DNA from: Neurospora intermedia
Lineage: Eukaryota > Ascomycota > Sordariomycetes > Sordariales > Sordariaceae
Length of the DNA: 64,000 nucleotides
Assembly (NCBI GenBank): GCA_037102815.1
Contig: BTPP01000001.1
Span: 583,001 to 647,000, forward strand
Direction: 5' to 3'
Shown here: in pieces, positions 46,990 to 58,404 of the stretch
How the letters are laid out: each line of letters starts with the position of its first letter
Position numbering within the stretch: the stretch's first letter is position 1
Notes under the pieces: generated by a model
Told to the model about the DNA's origin: nothing
Database searches by the model: none
The model's input: only the letters and a program-made list of their open reading frames with translations
Program-made: the position numbers and the translations under genes

Positions 46990-48110
46990 TCCCCTCGTCG
47001 ACGTCGTCGACACTTGCACCCGCCTCGTGCGCAATTACACCGCCATACGCAACCCCATGGACGCTGACACTGGAATCTGGTACCTTCTCTGTTCCCTCCT
47101 CTTCTCTCGACAGGCAACCATCACTGCTCACATCTTTTTCACATTAGACCTCCAGAGACCCCCTTTGATCTTTGTCGTCAACGGTCAGCTTCGTATCCGT
47201 TCCCTTCACGAGAGCAAGCAAGGAGCACCAACGCTGGATTTGGGATTGTACTTTCAGCGCTAATAGTACCTGCCTTGTGCTGGTAACAGGGGCGCAATGT
47301 CGAGGTTTTGTCCAGGGTCGCCCCTTGATCTCTAGGGTACCTACTGTCAGAAATAAAAACAACCAGATCTCCTCCAGCCTCGTTGTTCTCTACTTCAGTC
47401 CACTCTCAACTCTTCACCCACTCTCACGAATAACCACATCTCCTCCAACCATGGCTAGACGTAGGTACCCAGTGGATATGCTGCCAGTTCATGGAGCACC
47501 CGAGATCACTCCCAGTACTTCATTGCCCTCCATGCTGACTCTCGACACCAGCGCCCCCAGCTCACTCACCGATAGAGGTATTGATCTCTTCCTATGTATC
47601 GCCCTTCCATCTGGTTCTGTAACCGCGTGCTTCAGATGGAAGGCTAACGCCAGCTCCGTAGAGGTATCCACCCCATTCAGGAGACCAAGCTCATCGAGAT
47701 CGACAATGACGGTCACCTCGGTGTCTTCTGGATTTCTTGCGAGGCCGGCACTTATACCAGGACAGACCCTCTGTGACACGGGGTTTCCCCGTTGGCACCC
47801 GTCAAGGGAAGTGGCCACCCTGGAGGCAAGCAGCCTGCCTATAAGGCTCGCTTGACAGAACGGGCAGTTAGGTAGCTCGCAGAGAGACTTGGAACAAAAA
47901 TCAACACATTCCCGCATCATCATTCTGCGCTACGCTAGCTACCTAGGTAACATGCATCACTCCCGTCTGCGTCCATGTGGAAATCCTCCAGCCGATGGTG
48001 CAGGCTACACCTAATCTCTGGCAGGTCGGTGTCGGCGCCCACATGCAGGAGCACCGCCGTGTCCGCCCCGGTATGATAAGGTACCTATCAGAGAATGTTC
48101 CGTCTGGTTT
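46990..48110 (+). pseudogene. Cbf5/dyskerin-like pseudouridine synthase relic
   Basis: Three collinear fragments match consecutive parts of the TruB/Cbf5 catalytic domain. Fragment a (47,153-47,218) reads QRPPLIFVVNGQLRIRS..ES, against Cbf5 QRPPLISAVKRQLR.R. Fragment b (47,663-47,776) reads [15 protein letters not shown] then [10 protein letters not shown], against LIEFDN..NLGVFW.SCEAGTY.RT. Fragment c (47,965-48,108) reads VCVHVEI, then VGVGAHMQEHRRVRPG and SEN, against LCVHLG..LGVGGHMQELRRVRSG.LSEN. A weaker upstream piece (VDTCTRLVRN, near 47,006) fits the Cbf5 IDRATRLVKS box. The fragments are separated by 444 and 188 bp of unrelated sequence with stops, and fragment b ends in a stop just where LCVH is expected. 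Functional Cbf5 is the catalytic subunit of H/ACA snoRNPs. Here the N-terminal catalytic part and PUA domain are absent, so this is a decayed partial copy. A working gene with three odd introns is unlikely. Confidence 0.75.
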
Positions 48111-49783
48111 CCAAGTGCCGCTGAGTGGTACATGTACACATAGGAAGAAATCCAGGTGTGGCACACTGGATATGGAGAAGAAAATGCATATGGCTCTCTT
48201 TTGAGTCGATGGATTGATACAGGGAGCTTTAGATATGAATCTATTCGTCTATCGTATGTTCTCCGTGATTGCATGCCCTTATTTTATTTCTTCCATGCCC
48301 TGACATGAAGAAGTGCTAGAGGTACCTACCTCTATGTACCCCTATGCTCAACAAAGTGATGTTCCTCCTTTCTCTGAGTGTGTTTTTCGTGCGGTTGTCC
48401 TGCCGTTTGCTCCCTGGATGTATAGGTAGGTAACATCCATGCGTGTGTCTCTATATCGTAGTTGTCGTTGGCGATGTAGGTCGGATGACATGTGTGGTAC
48501 ACCTCAGATGAATTGTACATAGAGTTAGTAGACACCTTTTTGCCATCTTTGAGCCGCGTAGACGATGAACCGATCAATGCACATGACGTGCATACTACTA
48601 GAACCTGCAATAATAATCGTGATCGACACGTGCATTGAACTGCCGTGCGTTTCCCCGGCGCCTTGATAGAGTGAGTCTAGACTCGTCGCCAAAACCGTCG
48701 TTTCCCGAAAATACAACTATCGAACAACTCATGGCTTGAAAGTGGCTTCAGACTTTCGAAATCCACCCGGTTTTCCGGAAGACTGAAACTGATGAAAATT
48801 AGGTATCAAGACCTGGGCTGGCTTCCATGACGAAGCCGAGAAAGCCCAGCCGACTGCGCCCCTCCAGTCTCAAACCACGACGTCCATCGTTCTACCTCTA
48901 AACACCACCAAGTATCACAACATCTAGGTACTTTAGACTTTCCACTTGTTCTCCATGACACTTATACCATTATTGTTCTCGTCTTGGCTAGGTCCTATCG
49001 CCGGCCATCGCTCTCAACCACCTACGCCCAAACAAAACTGCTTAGAGGTAACCGACGACCTTCAAGAAAACAATCTGTTGGAGAACAGTATTTCGTTCAT
49101 CTGTCTTGGATGTATCGTACAATAACTACCTCATAACAAGCACGTTCAACCGGAATATCGACAAAAGGCCCGCCTATCAGATTCCGATACCATCACTCCA
49201 ATTATGCCAGTACCTTCGAGATATGACTAGAGGTACCTACTGTAGTAGATGGACGCATACTTGATGATGTTTACTTGCTAATCATATCAATAACATATGC
49301 CCAGTCCATCTACTCTACCACAGCCGCAGAACAGGATAGGTATTCGCCCATGATGGCGCCATCCGCGGGCAGACACGCCTTTGCCATTCCCCAACACAGG
49401 ACCAACAGCGCTTGAATCTACGGGATTGATCGACATATGGATGACGCAGATCATCCGCAGTCTATCAACACCAAATGTCCCGAGTTGCTGCGCAGTTCCT
49501 CTGCTACCACCCAGACATACCGGGCTATCCAACGGGTTTCCTTATAATCCCCGTCGCGTCACGGTACGATGTCGATGTTGCCATGTCTTCCGGGGAGATG
49601 CTCTTGAGCACCAAACAAGACCAGCCGTAGCCGCAGCCGAGTCTCGTTTCGTGCACCTTCAATTCGTCGACGCCAACAAACTGCCACTCTCTCCCACATA
49701 GTCTGCCTCGACGACTGATTCGTTCTCGCTTTGGAGTAAGGTAGGTATCCATCATTCGAAGGCCCCCGGGCCGTCCCGCAGCC
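48111..49783. other. Spacer between the Cbf5 relic and the MFS gene
   Basis: About 1.7 kb. TAGGTA/CCTCTA words are frequent. Small frames show no domain. The last 300 bases before 49,784 are likely the MFS 5' leader. Confidence 0.5.
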
Positions 49784-51642
49784 ATGCCACCTCCAGAGAT
49801 AACCTTCCAAGACGAAAAGAACACGGTCTCAGTCTCTACAACCACATCCACTTCCTTTGTTGGATTCCTGAAAGACGAAATCACGGGCATTCCGTCACCG
49901 GCCTCTGTGTACCAGGTCTCACTCACCGAAGAACTCGGCAGCGGCGGCGGTGGCACGAATCCGAAGACCGCCAGCAGCAACTACGGCTCAACGCCCGATC
50001 ATATCTTCAGCGACCCTGCCATCGCTGCGTACTGGGCGGACGTCTACGAGCGCGCCGGGTACGAGAACCGGCACCGATTTGACCCGTCTTTCCAATGGGA
50101 TGCCTCGGAGGAGCGCAAGCTTGTGCGCAAGATGGATTTCCGGGTCGTGGTTTGGGCTTGGATCATGTTTTGCAGCTTGGACTTGCATCGGAAGAATATC
50201 AATCGGGCTATTAGCGATGATATGTTGCCGGAGCTAGGTACGTAGGTATGTCCAGTCCTTTGTGGTTCTTCTGCCCTTTTTTGTGTCGATTTTGGAAACC
50301 TAGAGGTAGGTACTGACGCATATCAGGAATGAACACAAACGACTTCAACTACGGTCAAACCATCTTCCTTGCTTCCTTCTTGCTCGCTGAGCTACCTCTA
50401 CCTCTACCTCTACATCTACCTTCTGGCCTCGTAGCCGAGAAACTCGGCGCTGATCACTTCATTGTTCCCATGCAAATCGTGTCTTGGTCCATCCTGTCGG
50501 GCGCCCAAGTCTGGATCACGAAAAGAGCGCACTTCTACGTCATCAAGGCGCTTATGGGCTTTGCCATGGGTGGCTTCATCCCCGAGGTTGTCCTGTGGTT
50601 GACGTACTTTTACAAGTCCAACGAATTGCCTCTCCGCTTGGCGTTCTTCTGGACTGCTCTGTCGACCGTCAACATTGCCGGTTCTCTCATGGCCGCTGGG
50701 ATTTTGCAGATGCGGGGAATCCGAGGCTGGAGTGGCTGGCAGTGGCTGTTCCTGATCGAGGCCCTGATGTCTCTCGTCGTCGGCCTCTTCGCATTCGTCC
50801 TGATGCCTCCGGGTCCTTGCCAGACTAAATCCTGGTTCCGCGGAAAGGACGGCTGGTTCTCGGAGCGCGAGGAATTCATCCTGGTCAACCGCCTGCTGCG
50901 CGATGATCCCTCCAAGGGCGACATGAACAACCGCGAGGGTGTGTCGGCCACGGGTCTGCTCAAGGTCCTCAAGGAGTGGGAGATGTGGCCGCTCTACATC
51001 GTCGGCGTGTGCGCTTACATCCCTCCCGGTCCGCCCGGCGAGTACCTGAGTTTAATTCTCCGTACCCACGGCTTCAGCGTCTTTCAGGCCAATCTGCTCA
51101 CCATCCCCGCTTACTTCCTGTTTGCTTGCAACTTGGTCATTCTTTCGTATTTCTCCAAGCGGTTCAAGGAGCGTGGCTTCATCGCCTCCCTTTCGCAGTG
51201 GTGGATGCTTTCCTTCTTCGCTGCCATTGTCGCCCTGCCCGACGCCGGCGTTTGGGTCCGCTATGCTCTTCTGATCGGTATCTTGTCGTACCCGTACTGC
51301 CATGCCATCCTGGTCGCTTGGACTGCTGAGAACAGCAACAGCGTGCAGACGAGAGCGGTTTCGACGGCGCTGTACATTATGTTTGTGCAGGATGGCAATA
51401 TTATCTACGATAATATCTACCGCGAGGATGACAAGCCGCTGTATAAGAGGGGGAACAGGGTGTTGCTGGCCATGGTATGCTTGAACATCGTGCTGTTTTA
51501 TCTGACCAAGGCGTTTTATGTGTGGAGGAATAAGGTGAAGGAGGAGAAGTGGAAGGCCATGACGCCGGAGGAGCAGCGGGACTATGTTTTGACTACCCTG
51601 GATGAGGGGCCGAAGAGGCTGGATTTTCGGTTTGTTCACTGA
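49784..51642 (+). CDS. MFS transporter, anion:cation symporter (Dal5/Tna1-like) group
   Basis: Two exons, 49,784-50,237 and 50,327-51,642 (1,770 nt, 589 residues). The 89-nt intron (GTACGT, CTGAC, ATCAG) joins ISDDMLPELG to MNTNDFNYGQTIF. An N-terminal cytosolic part of about 115 residues is followed by about 12 membrane segments. The first block MDFRVVVWAWIMFCSLD..NINRAISD and the FNYGQTIFLASFLLAEL segment are typical of the fungal ACS family (allantoate, nicotinate, pantothenate and similar carboxylate carriers), as is the late NIIYDNIYREDDKPLYKRGN box. The substrate cannot be assigned. Residues about 174-183 (LPLPLPLHLP) are an in-frame ACCTCT microsatellite lying where relatives read AELPSGL or AELPSQL, so the gene carries about eight extra residues in or beside the second membrane segment. 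Confidence 0.9.
50392..50421 (+). repeat. In-frame (CTACCT)n microsatellite in the MFS gene
   Basis: CTACCT three times, then CTACATCTACCT, encoding alternating Leu-Pro with one His. It is the same word family as the CCTCTA/TAGAGG repeats in the spacers. Confidence 0.9.
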
Positions 51643-54600
51643 TGTTGTTTTGTTGCTGTGGAAGGAGGAAGGACAGGAAGATGCTGATTTAACGGAACAG
51701 CGTTGTATACCCTAATCATAATGATAAAAAGAGGTAATGATAATAACGATGATACCCATGGTTTGGCAAAGGGGAAGGTAGACAGTAGAGGTGGAGATTG
51801 GAGTGTTGCATGTCACAAAGATCCTTTCATGACAGCAGACCACGAATGCCCAGATAATTGAAAGCGTCTACCGGAATACCTCCATCATAGGGGTACCTCT
51901 ATCGTCAACGATTGTGCGCACTGGCGCTTATGTCTTCTTCCAGTTCACCAAACAAAGCCTCGAAGTTCAGAATTCCTCGCCGCTTGGCAGGCCGCAGATG
52001 TGATGATGTTGTCCCGTTCCACCCTCTATCCGGTATATATTCCAAGCGACCATTTGATGAATGTCTGCAATCTCCCGGATGTTTGAGCTAAAGAACAGGA
52101 CCCTAGAGTCTGACAATGCGACCATTACATCGCTCGAGCAGGGCCGAGAAGGATCGAAGAGGGAATACCTAGGCATGAGCTGCACGGAAGGAGGGAGGCA
52201 GTCAGTTCAAGCAAGATGCCTTGTTGAAACCCTCGAATTCTCGAGAACGGACATGAAACTGACGGAGACGGGAACAGTTCTAATGGAAGAAGCGATATTG
52301 ACAGGTCACGGGAAAAGCTTCGAGAAAAATGTTCAGTCCGATGGATGCTCCCTTCTATAAAGGTAGTAGATGATGAACAGTTCGAATTGGATCAACTATG
52401 CGCCTTGGCGTTCGTCATGATGGGCATCTATGTCTCTCATTGTTGACTTGGGGAAGCAATGGGAATTGCAGTTTTTGCGAGAAGCTGTTGTGGTGTTCAT
52501 GTTGTGGAAGGGGGTAGGAGAGGACTGGAAGAAGTGAGGGACTGGACAGATCTATGACTGGATCGAGTAAGGAACTTTCCATACATGCCCGCATTCTGTA
52601 CCGCTCCGTGCGGACGAAGCTGAACGATGGTGACAAGCACATGGCTCGAACCTATGGCTACGGTCTTGTTGTATGATGGGTATAATTCATGGCATGTAAA
52701 TAGATGGGTGATGCTGGAGCTGAGACGTGGTGGTGATAACCTCACACCTCCATGTTGTGTGTCCGGCGGCCAGCACGACGGTGGTTGAATTCGGCGGTTG
52801 TCCTTGGTCAGAAACTGGAATACTTTTGTTGTCGTTCGTTTCCTCGTGAAGGATGCTTAAATGGAGCTTTTGTCGCTTGATTGTGTCAAAACTGTTGATT
52901 TGTTCAGGAAATCGTCCATCCCAAATGGGAGCATCGTGTCCTTCGTGTTCGGTGTTGAGGAAAAGAGAGGCCTTCATGTGATGGGCTACCACTTGAAGCC
53001 CCCTGTGAATATTCCAGCATTCACTCCATCCTCGGTTGTTGAATGCAACAGAGGGCAGACCATATTGAGTAAGCAAATGGGGGGGGGGGACAATGTTGAA
53101 GCTGACTAACGGAAAAGGATGACACAATTGCACGGCGTTGTTCCAGGCAGCTGTTGGGTGGGTTGGGCTGTTGGGTTGGGGACGCTGGAGGTGCCAGGGC
53201 CTCTCACGTCACGTGCCTCTGACAGTCGAGTGACAGGATGGCCCGTGCTCAGCTTGTACCAAGCTTTTTCCCAGGATCGACCGCGAGCGGCAGACACACC
53301 ACAGTACTCGAGCATGACTGCCGGTGGCATTGTGCTTCCATTCCATTCAACATTTTTGGGGATCACCATGTTGCCCTTGCATTTGATCGTTTTCATTCTC
53401 ACCTATGCTACCTCTAGGAACCGATTGCGGGGGCATATGTGAGTGCCAGAGGCACAGGCAGTTGCAGATAGATTGCCATGACAATCCCCTCAATCTCAAT
53501 CGCCGGTTTGATAGTCATGGACCACGGTGGCTGATGCTCCATACCTAGGGGTGGACTCTAGTCCCTCGCAGGGAACTGGCTGCTTGGGATGCGAGGGCGG
53601 CAGATACTCTCCTCACCCACGATCACTCTCAGCCGTTCACCAGTCGTGTCGCAAATCCGAAGCAGCCGAACGCGGCGGCACAGAAAGAGAGAGACATGAC
53701 CTCAGCAACTTGCCGACACATACCAACACCAACAGCAAGACAATGAGTGAGATTGGATTGGCACCCCTTCGAAAACGGTGACACGAAACCAAGAAACCGG
53801 CCAATCATCCCCCCCTCCAGTCCCCCAAAAACACAGCCGCCATGCTCTTGGTATTTATTGGTGGCGCCATGTCGTCTTCAGCCTCAGCACACTAGGTCCT
53901 CGGTACAAGATTACCACTTGTTTTTCCATGGGGTCATCCCCACCGTCATGATTTGGATGCACCAACCAAGTGGTGTGCCTGGTCGACTGCAACTGGACAA
54001 GCTTTACTGCAGAAAAACTTCCCTGTCGACATTGGGAATCCTTGCAGGCCCTACAAGGTTCGACAAAGTGGAAACTGGCAACTGTCCCTTCCCTCATCGT
54101 CATTGCAGTGGTTCCATTACAGATCGCCCAGGTCCCCTTTTTCTTTTCTTGGTCTTTCGTATGCGCGGATTTTCCTCCGGGGTCAATGAAGTGTGGTAGG
54201 ATTTGCCCCATGCTTGCATACGTGCTTATCTCAATTCCCTCAATTCCCCTGACCAATCTGTTTTCGGTCCTGTGAAGAACAGGGTGTGGAGGGCAGTGCA
54301 CCACCATCTGCCCGCGTAGAGGAGGATTGTAGGTAGTCTACACCACCTCGTATCAAGGGAGTTTTCAGTCCCGGAGCCAGGGAAGCCATCCAACAAGAAA
54401 GCATGGGTTTGTACCTCTACAAGGTAGCGTACACCTTCATACCTTGGAGGCTGCCTGAAAATTCCCCATCGGAATTGGGATGGGCCTGGATGGAAGGACT
54501 ATCGAATGCCTTACACTACATCGCGATGGAATCGTCTGCCCCCAAGCGGGACTTGAATCTGCATGTGGATGTCTCAGGAGGTCACTCAACTGCCATTTCC

Positions 54601-55403
54601 AGTTCCAGTTCCAGCCTCATCATCTCCTCTTTTCTGTTCGCGGTGGCTTCCCATCCCAGTTCCCACGGCCCTTGTCTGAAAAAGGGAGATGGGGGGCGGG
54701 TTCAATACGTGCTGCATACCTTCCCGTCATGTCTTCTTTGACAAAGAGCAATTTATGTAGTTCGTAATGCCCTCCTCCACAGTTTGCCTTAACATATGTG
54801 CTTCGCTTTTCTGCCTCTTTCTTGGAACTTTGCTGCCTCCCATCTCCTTGACGTCTTGATTTCCAAGATCCCGATCCGACCAAGTTCAGACGCAAAAAAA
54901 AGGGGTCCACTCTCCACTTTCACTTACACGAGACGACAGCGGGGACCATCGATCAACTCCACGCGGATATACTGGGATCATCCGCGTATCGACAGCCCCG
55001 ATTTCAGGATTCTTGGCCGCTCCGGGGTAACCGGGTTTTGCGAAACAACAGGCCTTGTCCAAGAATACCCATTTTGCAGTTTCTTTCATACCTACCTACC
55101 TTACCTTTTACCGAGAGGTGCTTTTGCATCACTTCACTTGCTTCATCCAGCATACACCTTAACGGCTCAGTGGCGATTCTGACATCTGCCATCGACCACT
55201 TCCTCGGCACGCACCGACGATCATGCAGATAATATAATTGACGCCATTCTCTTTTCCGCCCTAGTTCTCGCCCTCGCTCCCGACATCCCCATTAGTTCCA
55301 TCAACCGTTGAGGCCCCAAACAGAGGCGGTTGTCCAGGTGGTAATCTACCTACATTCGGAGCACATCCGAAAAGTGCTGGCCGCCCCCCGTTCCAACAAC
55401 ATC
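51643..55403. other. Long spacer between the MFS and GT25 genes
   Basis: About 3.8 kb. Frames of 60-150 codons occur on both strands (for example 53,855-54,307 minus) but none has a domain, a good start context or consistent codon use. The part from about 55,080 to 55,400, with CTACCTACC and pyrimidine tracts, is the likely 5' leader of the next gene. No RNA gene is recognised. Confidence 0.5.
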
Positions 55404-57230
55404 ATGTTGCTGGGCGAGCAGACCGGGACGGCGGGTCGCTTCTCGAAGATCTCGTCGTCCTTCTCAGCACTCATCGCCCACTGGCGTTCCTACCGACATA
55501 TCCACCGCATCGCCCTAGTCGTCTTTGTTCTTTTGACCATCTTTGTGTTGGAAAGGTACCGGTCCGCACTGGCCAGTACGTTCCAGACATCAACCGATCC
55601 CATTGCCGTTCCTGGGGGAAATTCGGCAGCCCAGGATAATAATCATTATGAACCTTACCCGGAGGCTAATCAAGGAGGAGGAGGAGGGAAATATGAGGGA
55701 TCCAAGTACGAACAGATGACTCCCGAACAACTCCTCGAGTTGTCCCAGAAGAACGCGGGCAACAGCACCCTCGGCTTCCACGCCATCAAGTACATCAACA
55801 TGAAGGCCCGCTATGACCGCGAGGACGCCATGGCGCTGCAGGCGTACATGTCCGGGCTGGATATTGAGGATGCCCCGGCCGTGGAGGCGGATGAGATTGA
55901 TCCCGCCGGGATGCCGCCTACGCATCGGCCGGGAAGGCTCAGGGTGGGGGAGAAGGGATGTTGGAGGGCTCATGCTAATGTATGTTTTTTTCGTATTCTC
56001 TTTTTTCTTTTCCATCCCAACAACTCTCAACTACCTCTACCTACCTACCATAGCCTCGTTGACTTTACACTTCATGTTCTTCCAAAGTACATGTATTTCA
56101 AAGAAGCTGTTACTTCTAACCACCTGCACAAATCCCCCCTTCAACTTCTCCATCCTCGACCATATCCACCCCATCAGCTGCTGCAGAATCCCAACATGAA
56201 CTCCACTCACTGCTTCCAACCCGGACTCCAGTCTCCCCAATTGCCTACCTCTACCTTGATCCCATCACCTACCACTACCCACCCACGCCCAATCCCCTCC
56301 CCCAACCGCTCCCAACCCCCCTTCTTCTACCCCCATCTTCCACCCCCCTCTTCCCCCATCTCCTACCCCTCGTACCCACTAACACCCTTTTGTTAGATCT
56401 GGTCCCACATGACCCGCCACCGCCTCCCCCCCATCCTCATTCTCGAATCCGACGCCGCATGGGACCTCAACATCCGCTCCATCATGTCCAACCTCAACAC
56501 GCACTTCATCGACTTCCTCAACCAAATCAACTCCACCGCCGTGCACGACCCTTCCTACCAATCTCCCAACAACCATATTCGTCACCCTAACCCTCCTTCC
56601 TATGCTGAAACCGGTCCCATAAAACCCAACCCCGACGACCCCTGGTTGTCTGAACACTGGGACTTGTTTAGCATCGGCCAGTGCTTCGAGTACTCCCAGG
56701 ACCGCGAGATAAAACTGGTGTATGACGACGAAAGTGTACCGGCCGGTAAAGAGTACTGGGGCAAGAAAATGGGGAAGGAGAGGGTGATTAGGAAGAGTGG
56801 GGGGATTACGTGCACGACGGCTTATGCGATTAGTCATACGGGGGCCGCGAAGCTGTTGTTGAGGGGGGCCATGGATTTGGATAATCCTGTGGATCTGTTG
56901 ATTCGGAGGATGGTGATGAGTCGGGATCTAGTGGCGTATAGCTTGTTTCCGCCGGTCATGGCGCAGTGGGAGTATATTGGCGGGATAGGCATGGCGGAAC
57001 GAGGCGCGCAGTCGGATATCAATGGTGGCAAACATCGGGATACGCCCGAGGATGCGGATATGCCGGGGTGGAAGGATGTCCAGGAGAAGGCCACCATTTG
57101 GCAGACCAAGGGACATCATCATGATGTTGCGTTTGAGAAGATGGCGCTCAAGGAGGCGTGGACCGAGATCATGGGCGAGGGACCCGAGAAGTTGGGGGAG
57201 AGCTTGTGGAATCCTGAAACCGGGGATTAA
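55404..57230 (+). CDS. GT25-family glycosyltransferase-like type II membrane protein
   Basis: Two exons, 55,404-55,979 and 56,397-57,230 (1,410 nt, 469 residues). The intron (GTATGT donor, CACTAACAC branch, GTTAG acceptor) joins GEKGCWRAHAN to IWSHM; at 417 nt it is the longest in the window. A short cytosolic N-terminus with one membrane anchor (about residues 36-51, IALVVFVLLTIFVL) fits a Golgi/ER type II enzyme. The lumenal part has the family boxes: FHAIKYINMKARYDRED (about 125-141), SGLDIED, RPGRLRVGEKGCWRAHAN (about 175-192), and LPPILILESDAAWD (about 202-215), whose acidic ESDA is the likely metal/nucleotide-sugar site. Bacterial members add sugars to LPS; the fungal acceptor is not known to me. 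The start is the first ATG; the upstream extension lacks one. Confidence 0.88.
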
Positions 57231-57975
57231 AGTCGGTCAGTTTTTTGGCATGGAAGGAATTGGATACAAACAAAGGGAACAAAATGAACGGAAGGGAAAG
57301 AAGACGAACAAGGCCAAGTGGCTGCTGCAGTGCTTCTCAACAAAAATACCACGCTTGAATCAGTTATGAAAGTTTATCTAATGTATTTCTACGTGCAGCT
57401 ACATGTGTACATTGCCCTAGTTCTTTGCCTGGTCGTTAAGTCACTCCTGTCAAACATGTCCAACACCACCACTACCACCACCACCACCATCAGCGACACC
57501 ACCAACACCACCATCACCACCACCAGCAACATGAGCACCTCTACATAGGTAACAACCACGATATAAACCACGACCACAAACCCAACCCAAGATTTCCTCT
57601 CTGAAGTCTTTGTTCCGCGTTTTTTTTTTTTTTTTTTTTGGATTTTGTTTTTGTGTTCTCGTACTCCATTCTCGCCTCTCCTTGGTTCCAGGCAAAACAG
57701 TCCTGGCAGCGATAAATCAGTTCGAACTGGGTCGAGTTGACTTCGGACCACCAGCCTGCTCGGGGTTTGGGACACCACCGTCTGGCGGCTGTTTCGTCCT
57801 TCGCCCGAGACGGCGTCCGTCTCTTTGCGCATCCTTTGGCCCCCCTTCCGGAGATGCGAATCCCCACGCAAATTGATATTGATGCTGGCAAACCCGACTG
57901 TCATGACTCCCAGCGCCATCATTGAGAGAGCCGAGTACGGCGCCGACCTGAAAGCGAGTACAGGCAACCATGTAT
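57231..57975. other. Spacer with CAC repeats and a T20 tract
   Basis: Contains an ACC-rich run (57,464-57,530) and 20 T at 57,620-57,639. Long minus-strand frames here follow from these simple repeats. Confidence 0.5.
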
Positions 57976-58404
57976 TAGCCTGACATTTCATCAAACATGA
58001 CACCAAGAAACCTGACAGCAACATGAGGACTCACCATTGCATGTGGTCGTATCCTTGGGCCCGCTCGCGTTGAGGCTAGCATTGCCTCCCATTGTGTATG
58101 GCGCCGCTAGAGATAGCGATGGCGAATCTTTTTCAGCTGTGAAGCCGAAGCCGAAGTCGAGTTAGTTGATGCACAGATGCGATCATCTTCTGGGCGTGCA
58201 AACCATTTCTGTCCGCCCCATAGGGGAAGACAAAAGGCAACCTGGTATAATATTCGTGCTGCTCCGGCGCTCCGCGCGGTAACGCGGGGGCCCGGCAGCC
58301 GCTTGTGGCATATCAGCTGCCTTGCCGGAAGGTCGGCAAAGGCGCTGGCCGGGCCCGGCATTTGAAGTTGTCGACAAGGTGATGCGCTACGTCGGCCGTC
58401 ATCC
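57976..58404 (-). other. Possible small spliced minus-strand gene
   Basis: On the minus strand a GTGAGT donor after CACATGCAATG (about 58,047) and a CGCTTTCAG acceptor (about 57,952) would join an ATG to a frame reading MQWSAPYSALSMMALGVMTVG, a plausible membrane segment, and then a basic tail. Two further acceptor-like sites with CTAAC branches lie upstream (ends near 58,138 and 58,405), as if a multi-exon transcript ran through here. The upstream donors cannot be identified and the 3' end is unclear, so no coding model is given. Confidence 0.25.
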
